In this document: in pieces, positions 8,324-18,239 of the stretch | How the letters are laid out: each line of letters opens with the position of its first letter | Numbering within the stretch: the stretch's first letter is position 1 | Assembly (NCBI GenBank): GCA_017430835.1 | Contig: JAFRMD010000089.1 | Location: forward strand, 4,602-68,601 | Source of the DNA: Methanosphaera sp. | GTDB lineage: Archaea > Methanobacteriota > Methanobacteria > Methanobacteriales > Methanobacteriaceae | Length of the DNA stretch: 64,000 nucleotides | Reading direction: 5' to 3' | The notes under the pieces: generated by a model | Seen by the model: the letters and a program-made list of their open reading frames with translations, nothing else | Databases searched by the model: none | What the model was told of the DNA's origin: nothing | Translations under genes and position numbers: made by a program

Positions 8324-11300
8324 ATGGTGGTTAAAATAACTGAAAATAATGAAAAAAATTTAGATTATTATCTAAAATTAATCTCAGAAAATACATCCAA
8401 AAACTTCAACAAACTGGATTTTCTAGAATTACAGGATTACCTTTTGGATTTGGAAGAAAATAGGGACAATCTAAGAAAAGAAGTACGTAATCTAAAAGAC
8501 GTAACTGAAGAAATAAAAAAATTAAACAAGGAACTGCAATACGATTTAAGTGATGCACAGCTAGATTATCAGGAAATTTTTGAAGAATACACAAAACTAT
8601 TAATAAACAATAAACAATTAAACGACAAAGCAGATAAAACAGACAGACAATTGGAAGATTATGAAGAAACATTATCTTCACTGGAAAAAGCATTGACAAA
8701 AAAACAGGAAACTATCAGCCAATTAACACAGGAAAACAATTATTACATGTCCACTCTTGATAAGCTATCAGCATTAATGCAGATGATTCAGGAAAATGAT
8801 GTTGCAGACTTCACAGGACTAAAAATTGGAACCAACCTTAAAGATACACCATACTATCGTTTAATAAGTCAATCCGAATACTTTGATAAGGATTGGTATG
8901 TAAGAACATACAATTTAGAAAATACGGCAGATCCTGTTGAACATTATCTTAGAAAAGGATGCCAGGAAGAATATAATCCAAGTACAAAATTCAGTACAAA
9001 ATGGTATTTGACAATAAAACCGGAAATAAGAAAAACACAAATAAACCCCCTGGTTGATTACTTATTGAATGGAATAAATGAAAACAAAACACCAATTCCA
9101 CCATACTCTAAAGAAATAGCATCAAATACACAGGATTCACAGGAATACAGGATAATTAAAGAACTAAACTTATTCGAAGAAGAATGGTTCGTAAACGATT
9201 ACACCTTAAAGGATACAAACATAGTCCTAGACTACATCAAAGAAATACATGACCTTAAAAGCGATTCAACCATAAAAGATGCAAGACTTTACAAATACCT
9301 GGAAAAAAATACCACAATAGCCACACAAACAAAACCTGAACAGCTAAAACTAAAGGATTCAATAGAATACATGATTATCAGGGATTCAAACTACTTTGAT
9401 AAAAAATATTATCGGAAATCATATGAAATAGATGAAGACACAAACCCACTCGAACATTTCATGGAAATAGGATACAAGGATTACCTTAATCCCAACGAAA
9501 ACTTTGATATAGAAACATTCATAAAAAAGCATGACATTAAAACAAATGAAATAAATCCACTACTATTATACATATATTACAATAAACAGGAAGATTACCA
9601 TAAGGAAGAGGAACATAATAGAAAAGAACATACAATGCAATTCTATAAGGACTATATGTTACTGGAAAACAGTCCTTTCTTCGACAGAAAGTATTATCAA
9701 GAACATAACCCGGATGTAGATGAATATGATGATTCAATAGAACACTTCCTTGATGGAGGTTTTGAAGACCTGACACCAACAAGCAAGTACTTTAACCCAA
9801 AATGGTACTTACAATACAATACTGACGTGGAAAGATCAGGGAATAATCCGCTATTACACTTTATAAAATTTGGTTATGATGAAAACAGGTATTATAGAAG
9901 AGACAGATACGACCTTGAAGAATTAAAGGAAGAATATGGGGTAGAATTCGTAGACACATATGATTTTTTATACAAGTCCATTCTTTTTAATGAAAGATAT
10001 TACCTGGAACATAATCCGGAAGTAGTTGAAAAGGATTTGGATCCAATAATTCATTACATGTTGTTCGGTGCAAAAAAAGGTAGAGACCCTGGATTGTATT
10101 TTTCAAGCTCAAAATATCTTGAAAGATATGATGATGTGCAAAAAAGAGGATATAATCCATTATACCATTTCCTCAAAACGGGCAAGTACGAATCCAGAAA
10201 TGCATACATGGCGACAAATGATTTTGATGAAGTAGACACCAAATACTCTAAAAGAAGATCTAAAATAATTTACTCGGCACTACATAAGAAAGTATCAATC
10301 ATAATGCCTTTATACAATGCATATGAACAAACATGTGAATGTATTAGAAGCATATTGCAATACACTACCATAGACTATGAATTAATTCTTGTCGATGATT
10401 GTAGCAACGATAAAAACTTGAATACATTACTGGAAAGATTATCAAACAGTCCATACATCAAAATTCTAAGAAACAAAAAAAAGTTAGGATTTGTAAAGTG
10501 TGTTAACATGGCAATGGAAATTGCAGAAGGTGACGTTGTAATATTAAGCAATGATACTGTGGTTACGCCACGTTGGCTATCACATCTTATCTTGTCAGCA
10601 TACTCCAAGGATGAAATTGCAACAGTAACACCACTGTCAAACTCATCCGACTTATCAATTCCACTGGAAGACACAACCCAAAAAGCATTAAACAAGAAAT
10701 CAAGTCAATTGGACAAGATATCATCATATGATTACATGGAAAGCCCAATAGGAAACGCATTCTGTTTATATATTAAAAGAGAAGCAATAGAAGATGTTGG
10801 ATTATTTGACGAGTCCTTCAAGTATGGTTACGGTGCAGACTATGATTTCTGTCAACAGGCTCGAAAAAAAGGTTGGACAAACATAATAAACGACTCAGTA
10901 CTAGTATACCATAAAAATAAATCTTCATCAACCGAAGCCAACACAGGAAAACTTCAAATAAATGATAAAAAGACACTAAGTAGCAAACATAGAAACTTGG
11001 AACATGACTGGAACATATTCTTAAACTCAGTGAATACAAGGAACGTTTTAGAAAAAATTCAGAACACAAAATTCCATAAAAAACCTGAAAGAATACTTGT
11101 AGTCACGGATTTAGAAAATGATATGCCCAATGTCCAGGAAGATTTCTATGACCTGTCATTAATCTATGACATGTTCGTATTAACAATAACTTCTGATGAA
11201 CTGCACTTGTACAAGTATGTTGATTTAAACTTCATTACAATAACCTCACATTCACTCAATCACAAATGGGATAGCGACGTTTACCTTAAAGCATTCTTCA

Positions 11301-14300
11301 ACATGATAGTAAATGCCAAAATTGATTTAATGTATGTAAAATACGTAAAGGATTTCTACCAACCATACTTACAACCAATTTCATCATTCATTAAACTAGC
11401 ACCATACCTGGAGATTAAAACATTATACGAAGCAACAATCCCACATAAGAACTTCCAGGAATTGTTTGAACAAGAACTGAATCCGAATAATACATTGGAT
11501 GATTTGATAGAAAAGAAATCATCAGATATTGATTGGAAAAACAATAAAATAGTTGTTTACACAGCACTAACTGGCAGTTATGATGAATTAAACACTCCAA
11601 GCGTTATCGATGATGATTTTGACTACATATGTTTCACAGACAATCCAAACCTAAAGTCAGAGTTTTGGAAAATAGTTCAAATGGAAGATTTAAATCTTGA
11701 TGAAGTAAGAAGAGCAAGAAGATATAAGATTTTGCCACATAAGTACCTGAAAGACTATGATTACTCAATATGGATAGATGCAAACTTTGACATAATAGGA
11801 GACCTAAAACATTACATTAACAGGTATTCTCAAGAAAACAAGTTGCTGGCAATAAAACACGACCTTAGAGACTGTTTATATGATGAAGCAGAATCTTGTA
11901 TTGAACTGGAAAAGGATTCACAGGAAAAAATCACAAAACAAATAAACAAATACGAGAAAGAAAAATATCCAAGACATAACGGATTGGTAGCAAGTGGAAT
12001 ACTATTCAGAAATCATAACGACAAGGAAGTAATAAAGGTCATGGAAGATTGGTATGATGAAATAATAAATCATAGCCGACGTGACCAATTAAGCTTCAAT
12101 TACGCATGCTGGAAAAATCAATTCAAATATGAGGAAAGTCCAATATTCTACTTCAAAAATGAATACTTCCAAAGATTAAACCATGCAATAGACAAATTCA
12201 GAGTACTAAATTATGCTCAAGGTCAAGTAAACAGTATATTAAATGCTTTTGATGAAAAAACTACGATAGTGATACCAATATATAATGCTTACCAGGAAAC
12301 GACCGAATGCATAGAAAGTGTGCTGAAATATACCAACATACCATATAATTTGCTGTTAATCAATGACTGCAGCCCAGATATTAGAATAAAACAATTATTG
12401 GATGATTATGAAAGCAAATATGAACACATAAAAGTAATCCATAACACAACAAACAAGGGTTTTGTAAAAAATGTTAACATGGGATTTGAACAAACGGAAT
12501 CTGATGTGGTGCTCTTAAACAGTGACACGGAAGTAACACCCAAATGGCTACAGAAACTAAAAGCCAAAGCATATTCACGCCATGAAATAGCAACAGTAAC
12601 ACCAATTTCAAACAATGCTGGAGCATTCAGTGTTCCAAATATTGATGAAAGAAATGAGATAAATCCCGAATTGGGACTAATATCCACAGCCAACATCATA
12701 GAAAAGATGGATGATTTATCAGAAATATACACTCCAACTGCAAACGGATTTTGTATGTACATAAAAAGAGAAGCAATCTATGCCGTAGGATTCTTTGATA
12801 CAAACTTTGGTAGAGGATATGGGGAAGAAAACGACTTTTCCATGAGGTTGTCTAACAAGGAATGGGAACATGTTGTGGACACTTCCACTTACATATACCA
12901 TAAAGGAAGTGTATCATTCCTTGATGAAAAGGATGAACTGATAATGAAAAACAGGATGTATTTGGATAAAAAACATCCAACATACAAGTCAAAGGTAAAC
13001 CAGTTTGTAAATGCAATAGACTATAGGAAAATAAGACAACGCATAGGCAGAACATTAGAATCAGATGATGTCAAAAAATTCGACAAAAAACGAATATTAT
13101 ATGTCATACATGAAGGAACTGGAGGAACACTACATACCAGCATAGAATTAATGAAGCATGTGGATGAAAACATGGAAGTATACCTCTTAACTGCAGGAAG
13201 AGAGGAATTTAAACTATTCAAGTACAATAAACAAGAATTAATCATGGAAAAAAATTCCAATGTTGAATCAGATGATGAATTTAAGAAACATTTACACTTC
13301 ATGGCTTCATGGGGCATTTATAAGTATTCAATCAAATACCCTTATGATGGAGGATTCGAACGGGTATACTTTAACGTTCTTGCAAAACTGAAAATAGACA
13401 TTGTTCACATAAGACACCTTATCAGACACACATTTGACCTTCCAAAAATTTCAAAAAAACTTGGAATACCTGTAATATTATCATTCCATGATTTTTATTA
13501 CATATGTCCATCCCACTGCCTGATAGATGACAAACACAATTATTGTAGAGGAATATGCACACATTATGATGAAAATGACGAACAATGTATGGTAAATGCG
13601 GGACTTAATGTACCAATGCTTAAAACATTCGTGCAAAAATGGAGAAAATATGTGCGAGAAATGTTCACCTATTGTGACGCTTTTGTCACAACATCACAAT
13701 CTGCATATGAATTATACACAAAATTCTATCCGGAACTAAAAAATAGGCAATTTGAGATAATAGAACATGGACGTGATTTGAAAACACCAGACAAGATCAA
13801 ATTACCTGAATTTAGTGAAGATGAAAAAATCAGAATACTTTTCCCTGGACATATAAATTATAACAAGGGTGGAGAACTCATAAAGCAAATCAAGGAAGTT
13901 GACACTGAAGATAGACTGGAATTCCATTACATGGGAAACATTAGGGAAGATTTCCAACTGGAAGAGGTAGGAACGTATCATGGATACTATAAACGTAGTG
14001 AATATTGTAAGGAAGTTCATTCAATTAATCCTCATTTCATAGGATTATTGTCAATATGGCCTGAAACCTACTGCCATACACTAACAGAATCATGGAGTTG
14101 TGGAATACCTGTAATTACATTGGATATAGGAGCATTGGGTGAAAGAGTAAAACGTCATGGTGGAGGATTTTTCATAGAAAATAATCCACAAGAAGCCTAT
14201 AATAAAATAATTGAAATATCCAAGAATCCTAATAAATATTTGGAAGTAGCAGAACAAATACCGGATATACAATTTAAAAGTACACGACAAATGGCTGAAG

Positions 14301-14335
14301 GATACTTGAGAATATATGAAAAATATATGAAATAG
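8324..14335 (+). CDS. Giant four-catalytic-domain glycosyltransferase (GT2, DUF616-like, GT2, GT4)
   Basis: A 2003-residue paralogue of the preceding protein and its complete version. Order: coiled coil (about 20-150); FD-x-x-Y/NPL-x-H repeats (about 175-625); GT2 (about 655-900); a DUF616/TOD1-like domain (about 1075-1265; VVYTALTGSYDEL, YSIWIDANFDIIGDLKHYI, RHNGLVASGILFRNHND); a second GT2 (about 1312-1535); and a GT4 domain (about 1590-2003; FHDFYYICPSHC, then PETYCHTLTESWSCGIPV with the E-x7-E motif). The first GT2 has GYGADYDF where the others have GYGEE-DF, so its acidic catalytic pair is partly changed. One chain could build a multi-sugar unit of a surface polysaccharide or glycoprotein. 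The start is ATG; the 214 bp gap before it suggests its own promoter. Confidence 0.9.
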   Translation: MVVKITENNEKNLDYYLKLISENTSKNFNKLDFLELQDYLLDLEENRDNLRKEVRNLKDVTEEIKKLNKELQYDLSDAQLDYQEIFEEYTKLLINNKQLNDKADKTDRQLEDYEETLSSLEKALTKKQETISQLTQENNYYMSTLDKLSALMQMIQENDVADFTGLKIGTNLKDTPYYRLISQSEYFDKDWYVRTYNLENTADPVEHYLRKGCQEEYNPSTKFSTKWYLTIKPEIRKTQINPLVDYLLNGINENKTPIPPYSKEIASNTQDSQEYRIIKELNLFEEEWFVNDYTLKDTNIVLDYIKEIHDLKSDSTIKDARLYKYLEKNTTIATQTKPEQLKLKDSIEYMIIRDSNYFDKKYYRKSYEIDEDTNPLEHFMEIGYKDYLNPNENFDIETFIKKHDIKTNEINPLLLYIYYNKQEDYHKEEEHNRKEHTMQFYKDYMLLENSPFFDRKYYQEHNPDVDEYDDSIEHFLDGGFEDLTPTSKYFNPKWYLQYNTDVERSGNNPLLHFIKFGYDENRYYRRDRYDLEELKEEYGVEFVDTYDFLYKSILFNERYYLEHNPEVVEKDLDPIIHYMLFGAKKGRDPGLYFSSSKYLERYDDVQKRGYNPLYHFLKTGKYESRNAYMATNDFDEVDTKYSKRRSKIIYSALHKKVSIIMPLYNAYEQTCECIRSILQYTTIDYELILVDDCSNDKNLNTLLERLSNSPYIKILRNKKKLGFVKCVNMAMEIAEGDVVILSNDTVVTPRWLSHLILSAYSKDEIATVTPLSNSSDLSIPLEDTTQKALNKKSSQLDKISSYDYMESPIGNAFCLYIKREAIEDVGLFDESFKYGYGADYDFCQQARKKGWTNIINDSVLVYHKNKSSSTEANTGKLQINDKKTLSSKHRNLEHDWNIFLNSVNTRNVLEKIQNTKFHKKPERILVVTDLENDMPNVQEDFYDLSLIYDMFVLTITSDELHLYKYVDLNFITITSHSLNHKWDSDVYLKAFFNMIVNAKIDLMYVKYVKDFYQPYLQPISSFIKLAPYLEIKTLYEATIPHKNFQELFEQELNPNNTLDDLIEKKSSDIDWKNNKIVVYTALTGSYDELNTPSVIDDDFDYICFTDNPNLKSEFWKIVQMEDLNLDEVRRARRYKILPHKYLKDYDYSIWIDANFDIIGDLKHYINRYSQENKLLAIKHDLRDCLYDEAESCIELEKDSQEKITKQINKYEKEKYPRHNGLVASGILFRNHNDKEVIKVMEDWYDEIINHSRRDQLSFNYACWKNQFKYEESPIFYFKNEYFQRLNHAIDKFRVLNYAQGQVNSILNAFDEKTTIVIPIYNAYQETTECIESVLKYTNIPYNLLLINDCSPDIRIKQLLDDYESKYEHIKVIHNTTNKGFVKNVNMGFEQTESDVVLLNSDTEVTPKWLQKLKAKAYSRHEIATVTPISNNAGAFSVPNIDERNEINPELGLISTANIIEKMDDLSEIYTPTANGFCMYIKREAIYAVGFFDTNFGRGYGEENDFSMRLSNKEWEHVVDTSTYIYHKGSVSFLDEKDELIMKNRMYLDKKHPTYKSKVNQFVNAIDYRKIRQRIGRTLESDDVKKFDKKRILYVIHEGTGGTLHTSIELMKHVDENMEVYLLTAGREEFKLFKYNKQELIMEKNSNVESDDEFKKHLHFMASWGIYKYSIKYPYDGGFERVYFNVLAKLKIDIVHIRHLIRHTFDLPKISKKLGIPVILSFHDFYYICPSHCLIDDKHNYCRGICTHYDENDEQCMVNAGLNVPMLKTFVQKWRKYVREMFTYCDAFVTTSQSAYELYTKFYPELKNRQFEIIEHGRDLKTPDKIKLPEFSEDEKIRILFPGHINYNKGGELIKQIKEVDTEDRLEFHYMGNIREDFQLEEVGTYHGYYKRSEYCKEVHSINPHFIGLLSIWPETYCHTLTESWSCGIPVITLDIGALGERVKRHGGGFFIENNPQEAYNKIIEISKNPNKYLEVAEQIPDIQFKSTRQMAEGYLRIYEKYMK
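8848..10200 (+). repeat. Tandem FD-x-x-Y / NPL-x-H-x-x-x-G repeats within the second glycosyltransferase
   Basis: Same repeat family as at 4145-4990 but longer, with more units (for example FFDRKYYQEHNPDVDEYDDS, SKYFNPKWYLQYNTDVERSG, SSKYLERYDDVQKRGYNPLY). Unit number differs between the two paralogues, showing gain or loss since duplication. Confidence 0.7.
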
Positions 14336-14415
14336 TAAAAATATATTAATGATTTAAAATAAATAATTATTTAGTATTAATAAAAGGGAATAAAATAACA
14401 TAAACAGTTGATATA

Positions 14416-14697
14416 ATGGAAGCAGTAAATATAATGTCCTATCAACACATTATTGCTGGAATACTTGCAGGCGTAATCTCATTTTTATTCACTGTAAAAG
14501 GATTATTGCCAATAACCAATGAATTTGTTGGTGTAGTAATTTCAGTAATAATTGTGTATGGATTAGGAAAATATTCAGAGAAAAAATACGGAAGAGATCA
14601 AATAGGTTTAGGTTCATGGATAATGAATGGAGTATTACCGTTTTATTTTTCATGGATGACAGTATGGATTCTATTATTAAATTATGTGGTAATCTAA
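14416..14697 (+). CDS. Small membrane protein, archaeal family of unknown function
   Basis: 93 residues with three hydrophobic segments (about 10-30, 33-50 and 68-92) separated by a charged loop, KYSEKKYGRDQIGLGSW. The pattern recalls small conserved methanogen membrane proteins (possibly DUF5379 or EMC6-like), but I am not sure of the family. The start could be ATG 14416 or ATG 14434 (MSYQHI). It sits between the glycosyltransferase and the asparagine synthetase, with separate spacing on both sides. No function can be assigned. Confidence 0.65.
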   Translation: MEAVNIMSYQHIIAGILAGVISFLFTVKGLLPITNEFVGVVISVIIVYGLGKYSEKKYGRDQIGLGSWIMNGVLPFYFSWMTVWILLLNYVVI

Positions 14698-14795
14698 ACA
14701 ATAGAATGTTCAAAAAAAATCTAATCCCCTATTTTTTTATTGACTATCTTTTTAAAAAAACTAATTTTTCATAAACAATTACAGGAAATAGTTAC

Positions 14796-16229
14796 ATGTG
14801 TTCTATAATAGGAATTAAAGGACAATTTGCAAAAAAACATGCAATAAACATGTTAAAAATTCTGAACCACAGAGGACCAGACGCAAAAGGAATTTTTTCA
14901 AACAATATAATAAAACATGATAACATAGAAGAGATTCCGGAATCAGAATTTGTGCTTGCACATAACTTATTGTCAATAGTGGGAGAAAACGAGATACAAC
15001 CTTTACAAATGGACAACTTGACACTAATAGCAAATGCAGAAATTTACAACTATAATAATCTCATCCAAAAATATGACATAAAGGATTTAAATACGAAATC
15101 CGACTGTGAAATCATATTAAAAATTATAAAAAAAGAATACAAGGGAAATCTTGAAGAGGCAGTATTGAAAATGCTTCCATTACTGGATGGAGACTATGCA
15201 TTCTGCATAACAGACAATGAGGATTTCATGGTAATAAGGGATAAGGTTGGAGTAAAACCAGTATATTATACGTCAAATGAGCATACCTTTGCATTTGCAT
15301 CGGAACAAAAAGCATTACAGGAAATAAACCATAATGTAAACACTTTAAAACCTACACAAGCAATATTCAACAACCAGATAATAACAATACGGGATGAATA
15401 TGAAAGAAAACCAGAAAAAATATCATACGAATCATTAAAGGAAGAACTTAAAACAAACATTACAAATGCCGTAAACAAGAGAATAAGAAACCTTGACAAG
15501 GTAGCATTATTGTTTTCTGCAGGAGTGGATAGTACATTAATTGCAGAACTGCTTAAAAAAGCAGGAATAGACACTACACTTTACACGATAGGAACTGAAA
15601 ACTCACAAGACATGAAATTTGCAAAACAAGCAGCACAAGAATTAGGATTGCCTCTAAAATATGAAGTAATAAACAGGGAAATAGTAGAAGAAAACTTCCT
15701 TAAAACAATAGAAATCATCGAAGACACTAACCTTATGAAGGTTGGAGTGGGAATGACAATATATCTTACAAGCAAATTAGCAAAAAAAGACAATCAAAAA
15801 GTTATTCTTTCAGGTCAAGGAGCAGATGAACTATTTGCCGGATATAATAGGTACAAAAACAAGTACAACCAACCAGAAGAATTGACAAGAGAATTAACAT
15901 ACGACCTTAATAACATGTATCATGTTAACCTTGAACGTGATGATAAGGCAACAATGGCAAACAGTATGGAATTAAGAGTACCATACCTAGATAAACATGT
16001 TATAAAAACAGCCTCAAAAGTGCCAACAGAATACATGTTAAAATCAGATAATGATAATCTTAGAAAACATATACTACGTGATGCTGCATATGAATTGGGA
16101 GTACCTGAATATATTGCATATAGGCCAAAAAAGGCTGCCCAATATGGAACGGGTATTGATAAAATAATTAGGAAAAAAATAATAAAAAAAGAACAGTATA
16201 AAACATTCCTTGAAAACTATGAATGTTGA
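14796..16229 (+). CDS. asnB: Asparagine synthetase (glutamine-hydrolysing), short archaeal type
   Basis: A 477-residue two-domain enzyme making asparagine from aspartate, ATP and glutamine. Cys2 directly after the start Met is the glutaminase nucleophile of class II amidotransferases, followed by LNHRGPDAKG. The synthetase half has the ATP pyrophosphatase loop LFSAGVDSTLIAEL (about 236-250; SAGVDS for SGGxDS), GQGADELFAGYNRY (about 340) and LRVPYLDKHVI. It is shorter than the E. coli enzyme (about 550) as is usual for the archaeal group. It lies upstream of gatC, an ACT protein and homoserine dehydrogenase, all tied to aspartate-family amino acids or Asn-tRNA. Confidence 0.9.
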   Translation: MCSIIGIKGQFAKKHAINMLKILNHRGPDAKGIFSNNIIKHDNIEEIPESEFVLAHNLLSIVGENEIQPLQMDNLTLIANAEIYNYNNLIQKYDIKDLNTKSDCEIILKIIKKEYKGNLEEAVLKMLPLLDGDYAFCITDNEDFMVIRDKVGVKPVYYTSNEHTFAFASEQKALQEINHNVNTLKPTQAIFNNQIITIRDEYERKPEKISYESLKEELKTNITNAVNKRIRNLDKVALLFSAGVDSTLIAELLKKAGIDTTLYTIGTENSQDMKFAKQAAQELGLPLKYEVINREIVEENFLKTIEIIEDTNLMKVGVGMTIYLTSKLAKKDNQKVILSGQGADELFAGYNRYKNKYNQPEELTRELTYDLNNMYHVNLERDDKATMANSMELRVPYLDKHVIKTASKVPTEYMLKSDNDNLRKHILRDAAYELGVPEYIAYRPKKAAQYGTGIDKIIRKKIIKKEQYKTFLENYEC

Positions 16230-16405
16230 ATGATTTTAAAATAATATTTTAAGCATATTTAAATTTTGTATGAAATTGTCAGACATCCATATTTTCATGA
16301 AAAAATTATCTATACTCTTTTTACAATAGTTATTTAAATTAAAAAAAACAGATTAAATTACAATAATATATTATAATATGATAAATTTTTTAGGAGCATT
16401 CATAA

Positions 16406-16621
16406 ATGGAAATTGAAAAAGAAGCAGAAATTATATTAAATAAATTTTCAGATGTATTGGAACAAATTCCTGATTTAGAAGAAACTCAATACATTGTGGA
16501 TAATCTTAACAGAACAAGAGAAGATGTTAAAGTAGCTAAAAATCCAGAAAAGATTTTAAGAAATGCACATGTTGATAAACAAAATAGTGTAGTAGCAGAA
16601 AAAGGGAAATGGACGAAATGA
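16406..16621 (+). CDS. gatC: Asp-tRNA(Asn)/Glu-tRNA(Gln) amidotransferase subunit C
   Basis: A 71-residue protein matching archaeal GatC: an EIEKEAEIILNKFSDVLEQI helix, then ETQYIVDNLNRTREDV, and the C-terminal ILRNAHVDKQNSVVAEKGKW, equivalent to the ...KNAP....-VVAE-G-W end of the family. GatC tethers GatA and GatB, which convert Asp-tRNA(Asn) to Asn-tRNA(Asn); no gatA or gatB is present in the window. An AGGAG-like site precedes the ATG. Its stop overlaps the next gene's ATG (ATGA at 16618-16621), implying translational coupling to the ACT protein. Confidence 0.8.
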   Translation: MEIEKEAEIILNKFSDVLEQIPDLEETQYIVDNLNRTREDVKVAKNPEKILRNAHVDKQNSVVAEKGKWTK

Positions 16622-17106
16622 GATTAAAATTATTAGTAGAAGTACCAGACACTCCAGGACAGTTGTTAAATATTCTACAGCCACTGTCCAGTTTAGGTGC
16701 AAACATATCCACAATTATTCATGAACATGATAACAGAACTGCAGATGGTAAAATACCAGTATACTTTACCCTTGACGGTTCTAAAGATGTTCTTAAACGT
16801 GGAATTGATGTAATTAAGGAACAAAATATTGATATTGTTGAAGTGGATGGGGTTTTACAAAAGGAAAAACAAACATTCCTTTTACTAGGAAATCTTCCAA
16901 CTACCAACATTATGCAAACAATCCATAAGTTTGATGATTTGGATGATGTAAAAATATCAAGTATTGACTTAAACATTGGAAATGATCTTCAGGAATCAGT
17001 ATGTAAAGTAGTCATTGAAACAAGAAACAATAAAAGTCAAGAAACAATAAGTACTATTCAAAAAATTGCTGATGATGACGATTTACTATTAATTAAGGAG
17101 ATTTAA
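16618..17106 (+). CDS. ACT-domain amino-acid-binding protein, likely regulator of the homoserine branch
   Basis: About 162 residues. The N-terminus is a clear ACT domain ([20 protein letters not shown], then [15 protein letters not shown]); the second half has another beta-alpha-beta unit. ACT domains bind amino acids and switch enzymes allosterically. It lies 11 bp upstream of homoserine dehydrogenase, which here lacks its own C-terminal ACT domain, so it plausibly senses threonine, methionine or isoleucine for that enzyme; this is inference. I choose ATG 16618, overlapping the gatC stop; ATG 16609 would add three residues. Confidence 0.8.
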   Translation: MRLKLLVEVPDTPGQLLNILQPLSSLGANISTIIHEHDNRTADGKIPVYFTLDGSKDVLKRGIDVIKEQNIDIVEVDGVLQKEKQTFLLLGNLPTTNIMQTIHKFDDLDDVKISSIDLNIGNDLQESVCKVVIETRNNKSQETISTIQKIADDDDLLLIKEI

Positions 17107-17117
17107 GGAGTTTTTCG

Positions 17118-18140
17118 ATGACTATTAAGAAAATGAAATTATGCCTTTTAGGTTTTGGGGCAGTGGGTCAAGGACTTGCAAAAGTTCTACTCATGAAACA
17201 TGATGAATTAATAGAAAGATACGAGCTTGATTTATCAATCACAGCCATATCTGATACTTCAGGAGCTGCTATCAATTCTGAAGGCCTTGACTTACAGTTG
17301 GCACTGGACACTAAAAAAGAAACTGGAAAAATAATGAATTATCCTGATTTTGGAGTAAGTGGTGTTGACGGTTTGGAAGTAATGGATTTGGCAGATTATG
17401 ATTGTTTGGTTGAAGCTACACCAACAAATATTGATGATGGTGAACCTACACAATCCAACATTCTTAAAGCTATGAATGACAAGAAAGATGTTGTAACCTC
17501 AAATAAGGGACCTCTTGCTTTAAACTTCAAAACATTAATAGATGCAGCACGTGAAAACAATGTCAAATTCCGTTTTGAAGCATCTGTTGGTGGAACGATG
17601 CCGGTTATAAACTCTGCACGTGAGTCTCTTGCAGGAAACCAAATTGAATCAGTTCAAGGTATTCTTAACGGTACAACAAATTATATATTGTCCAGAATGG
17701 CTAATGAAGGAACAGATTATGAACCTACTCTTAAAGAAGCACAAGAATTAGGTATTGCAGAAACTAATCCTTTCCAAGATGTTGAAGGATATGATGCTGC
17801 TTGTAAAATTGTTATCATAGCAAATTCTCTTATGGGGTGGGATGTAACACTTAAAGACGTTTCATTACATGGAATTAGTGATATAACATCTAATGCAGTA
17901 CAACTTGCATTAAAAGATGGATATCTTATAAAATTAGTTGCTGAAGCAAAAGATGGAAAACTCACAGTAGCTCCTATGTTAGTAAAGAAAGGTTCTCCAT
18001 TTGCTGTAAACGGTACATTAAATGTAATTAAATTCAGCACAGATTTATCAGATGATGTTACAGTAGTAGGTGTTGGTGCCGGTTCTATTGAAACAGCAGC
18101 AGCTTTACTCAGTGACATAATCAATATTGGAAAAGCATAA
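17118..18140 (+). CDS. hom: Homoserine dehydrogenase
   Basis: A 340-residue NAD(P)-dependent enzyme reducing aspartate semialdehyde to homoserine, on the path to threonine and methionine. The Rossmann motif LGFGAVGQG is at 11-19, the substrate segment TSNKGPLAL at about 127, and the signature [14 protein letters not shown] at about 180-193, followed by [16 protein letters not shown]. It ends without the fused ACT domain of many bacterial enzymes; the separate ACT protein just upstream may replace it. TAAGGAG at 17103-17109 is a strong ribosome binding site. The fourth gene in the asnB-gatC-ACT-hom group. Confidence 0.95.
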   Translation: MTIKKMKLCLLGFGAVGQGLAKVLLMKHDELIERYELDLSITAISDTSGAAINSEGLDLQLALDTKKETGKIMNYPDFGVSGVDGLEVMDLADYDCLVEATPTNIDDGEPTQSNILKAMNDKKDVVTSNKGPLALNFKTLIDAARENNVKFRFEASVGGTMPVINSARESLAGNQIESVQGILNGTTNYILSRMANEGTDYEPTLKEAQELGIAETNPFQDVEGYDAACKIVIIANSLMGWDVTLKDVSLHGISDITSNAVQLALKDGYLIKLVAEAKDGKLTVAPMLVKKGSPFAVNGTLNVIKFSTDLSDDVTVVGVGAGSIETAAALLSDIINIGKA

Positions 18141-18239
18141 AATATATTTTTTTCTGCTTCTAATCTTTTTTTCTTAAAGAACTTTAATAAAAAATTCTCA
18201 AAATATTTTTAATTTTTTCTTATTTAAAGAGTGATAATT

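Noticed and set aside
4145..10200. Repeats in the glycosyltransferase genes as a DNA-level tandem array or CRISPR-like array
   Set aside because: The repeats are conserved in protein but diverged in DNA, and there are no spacers.
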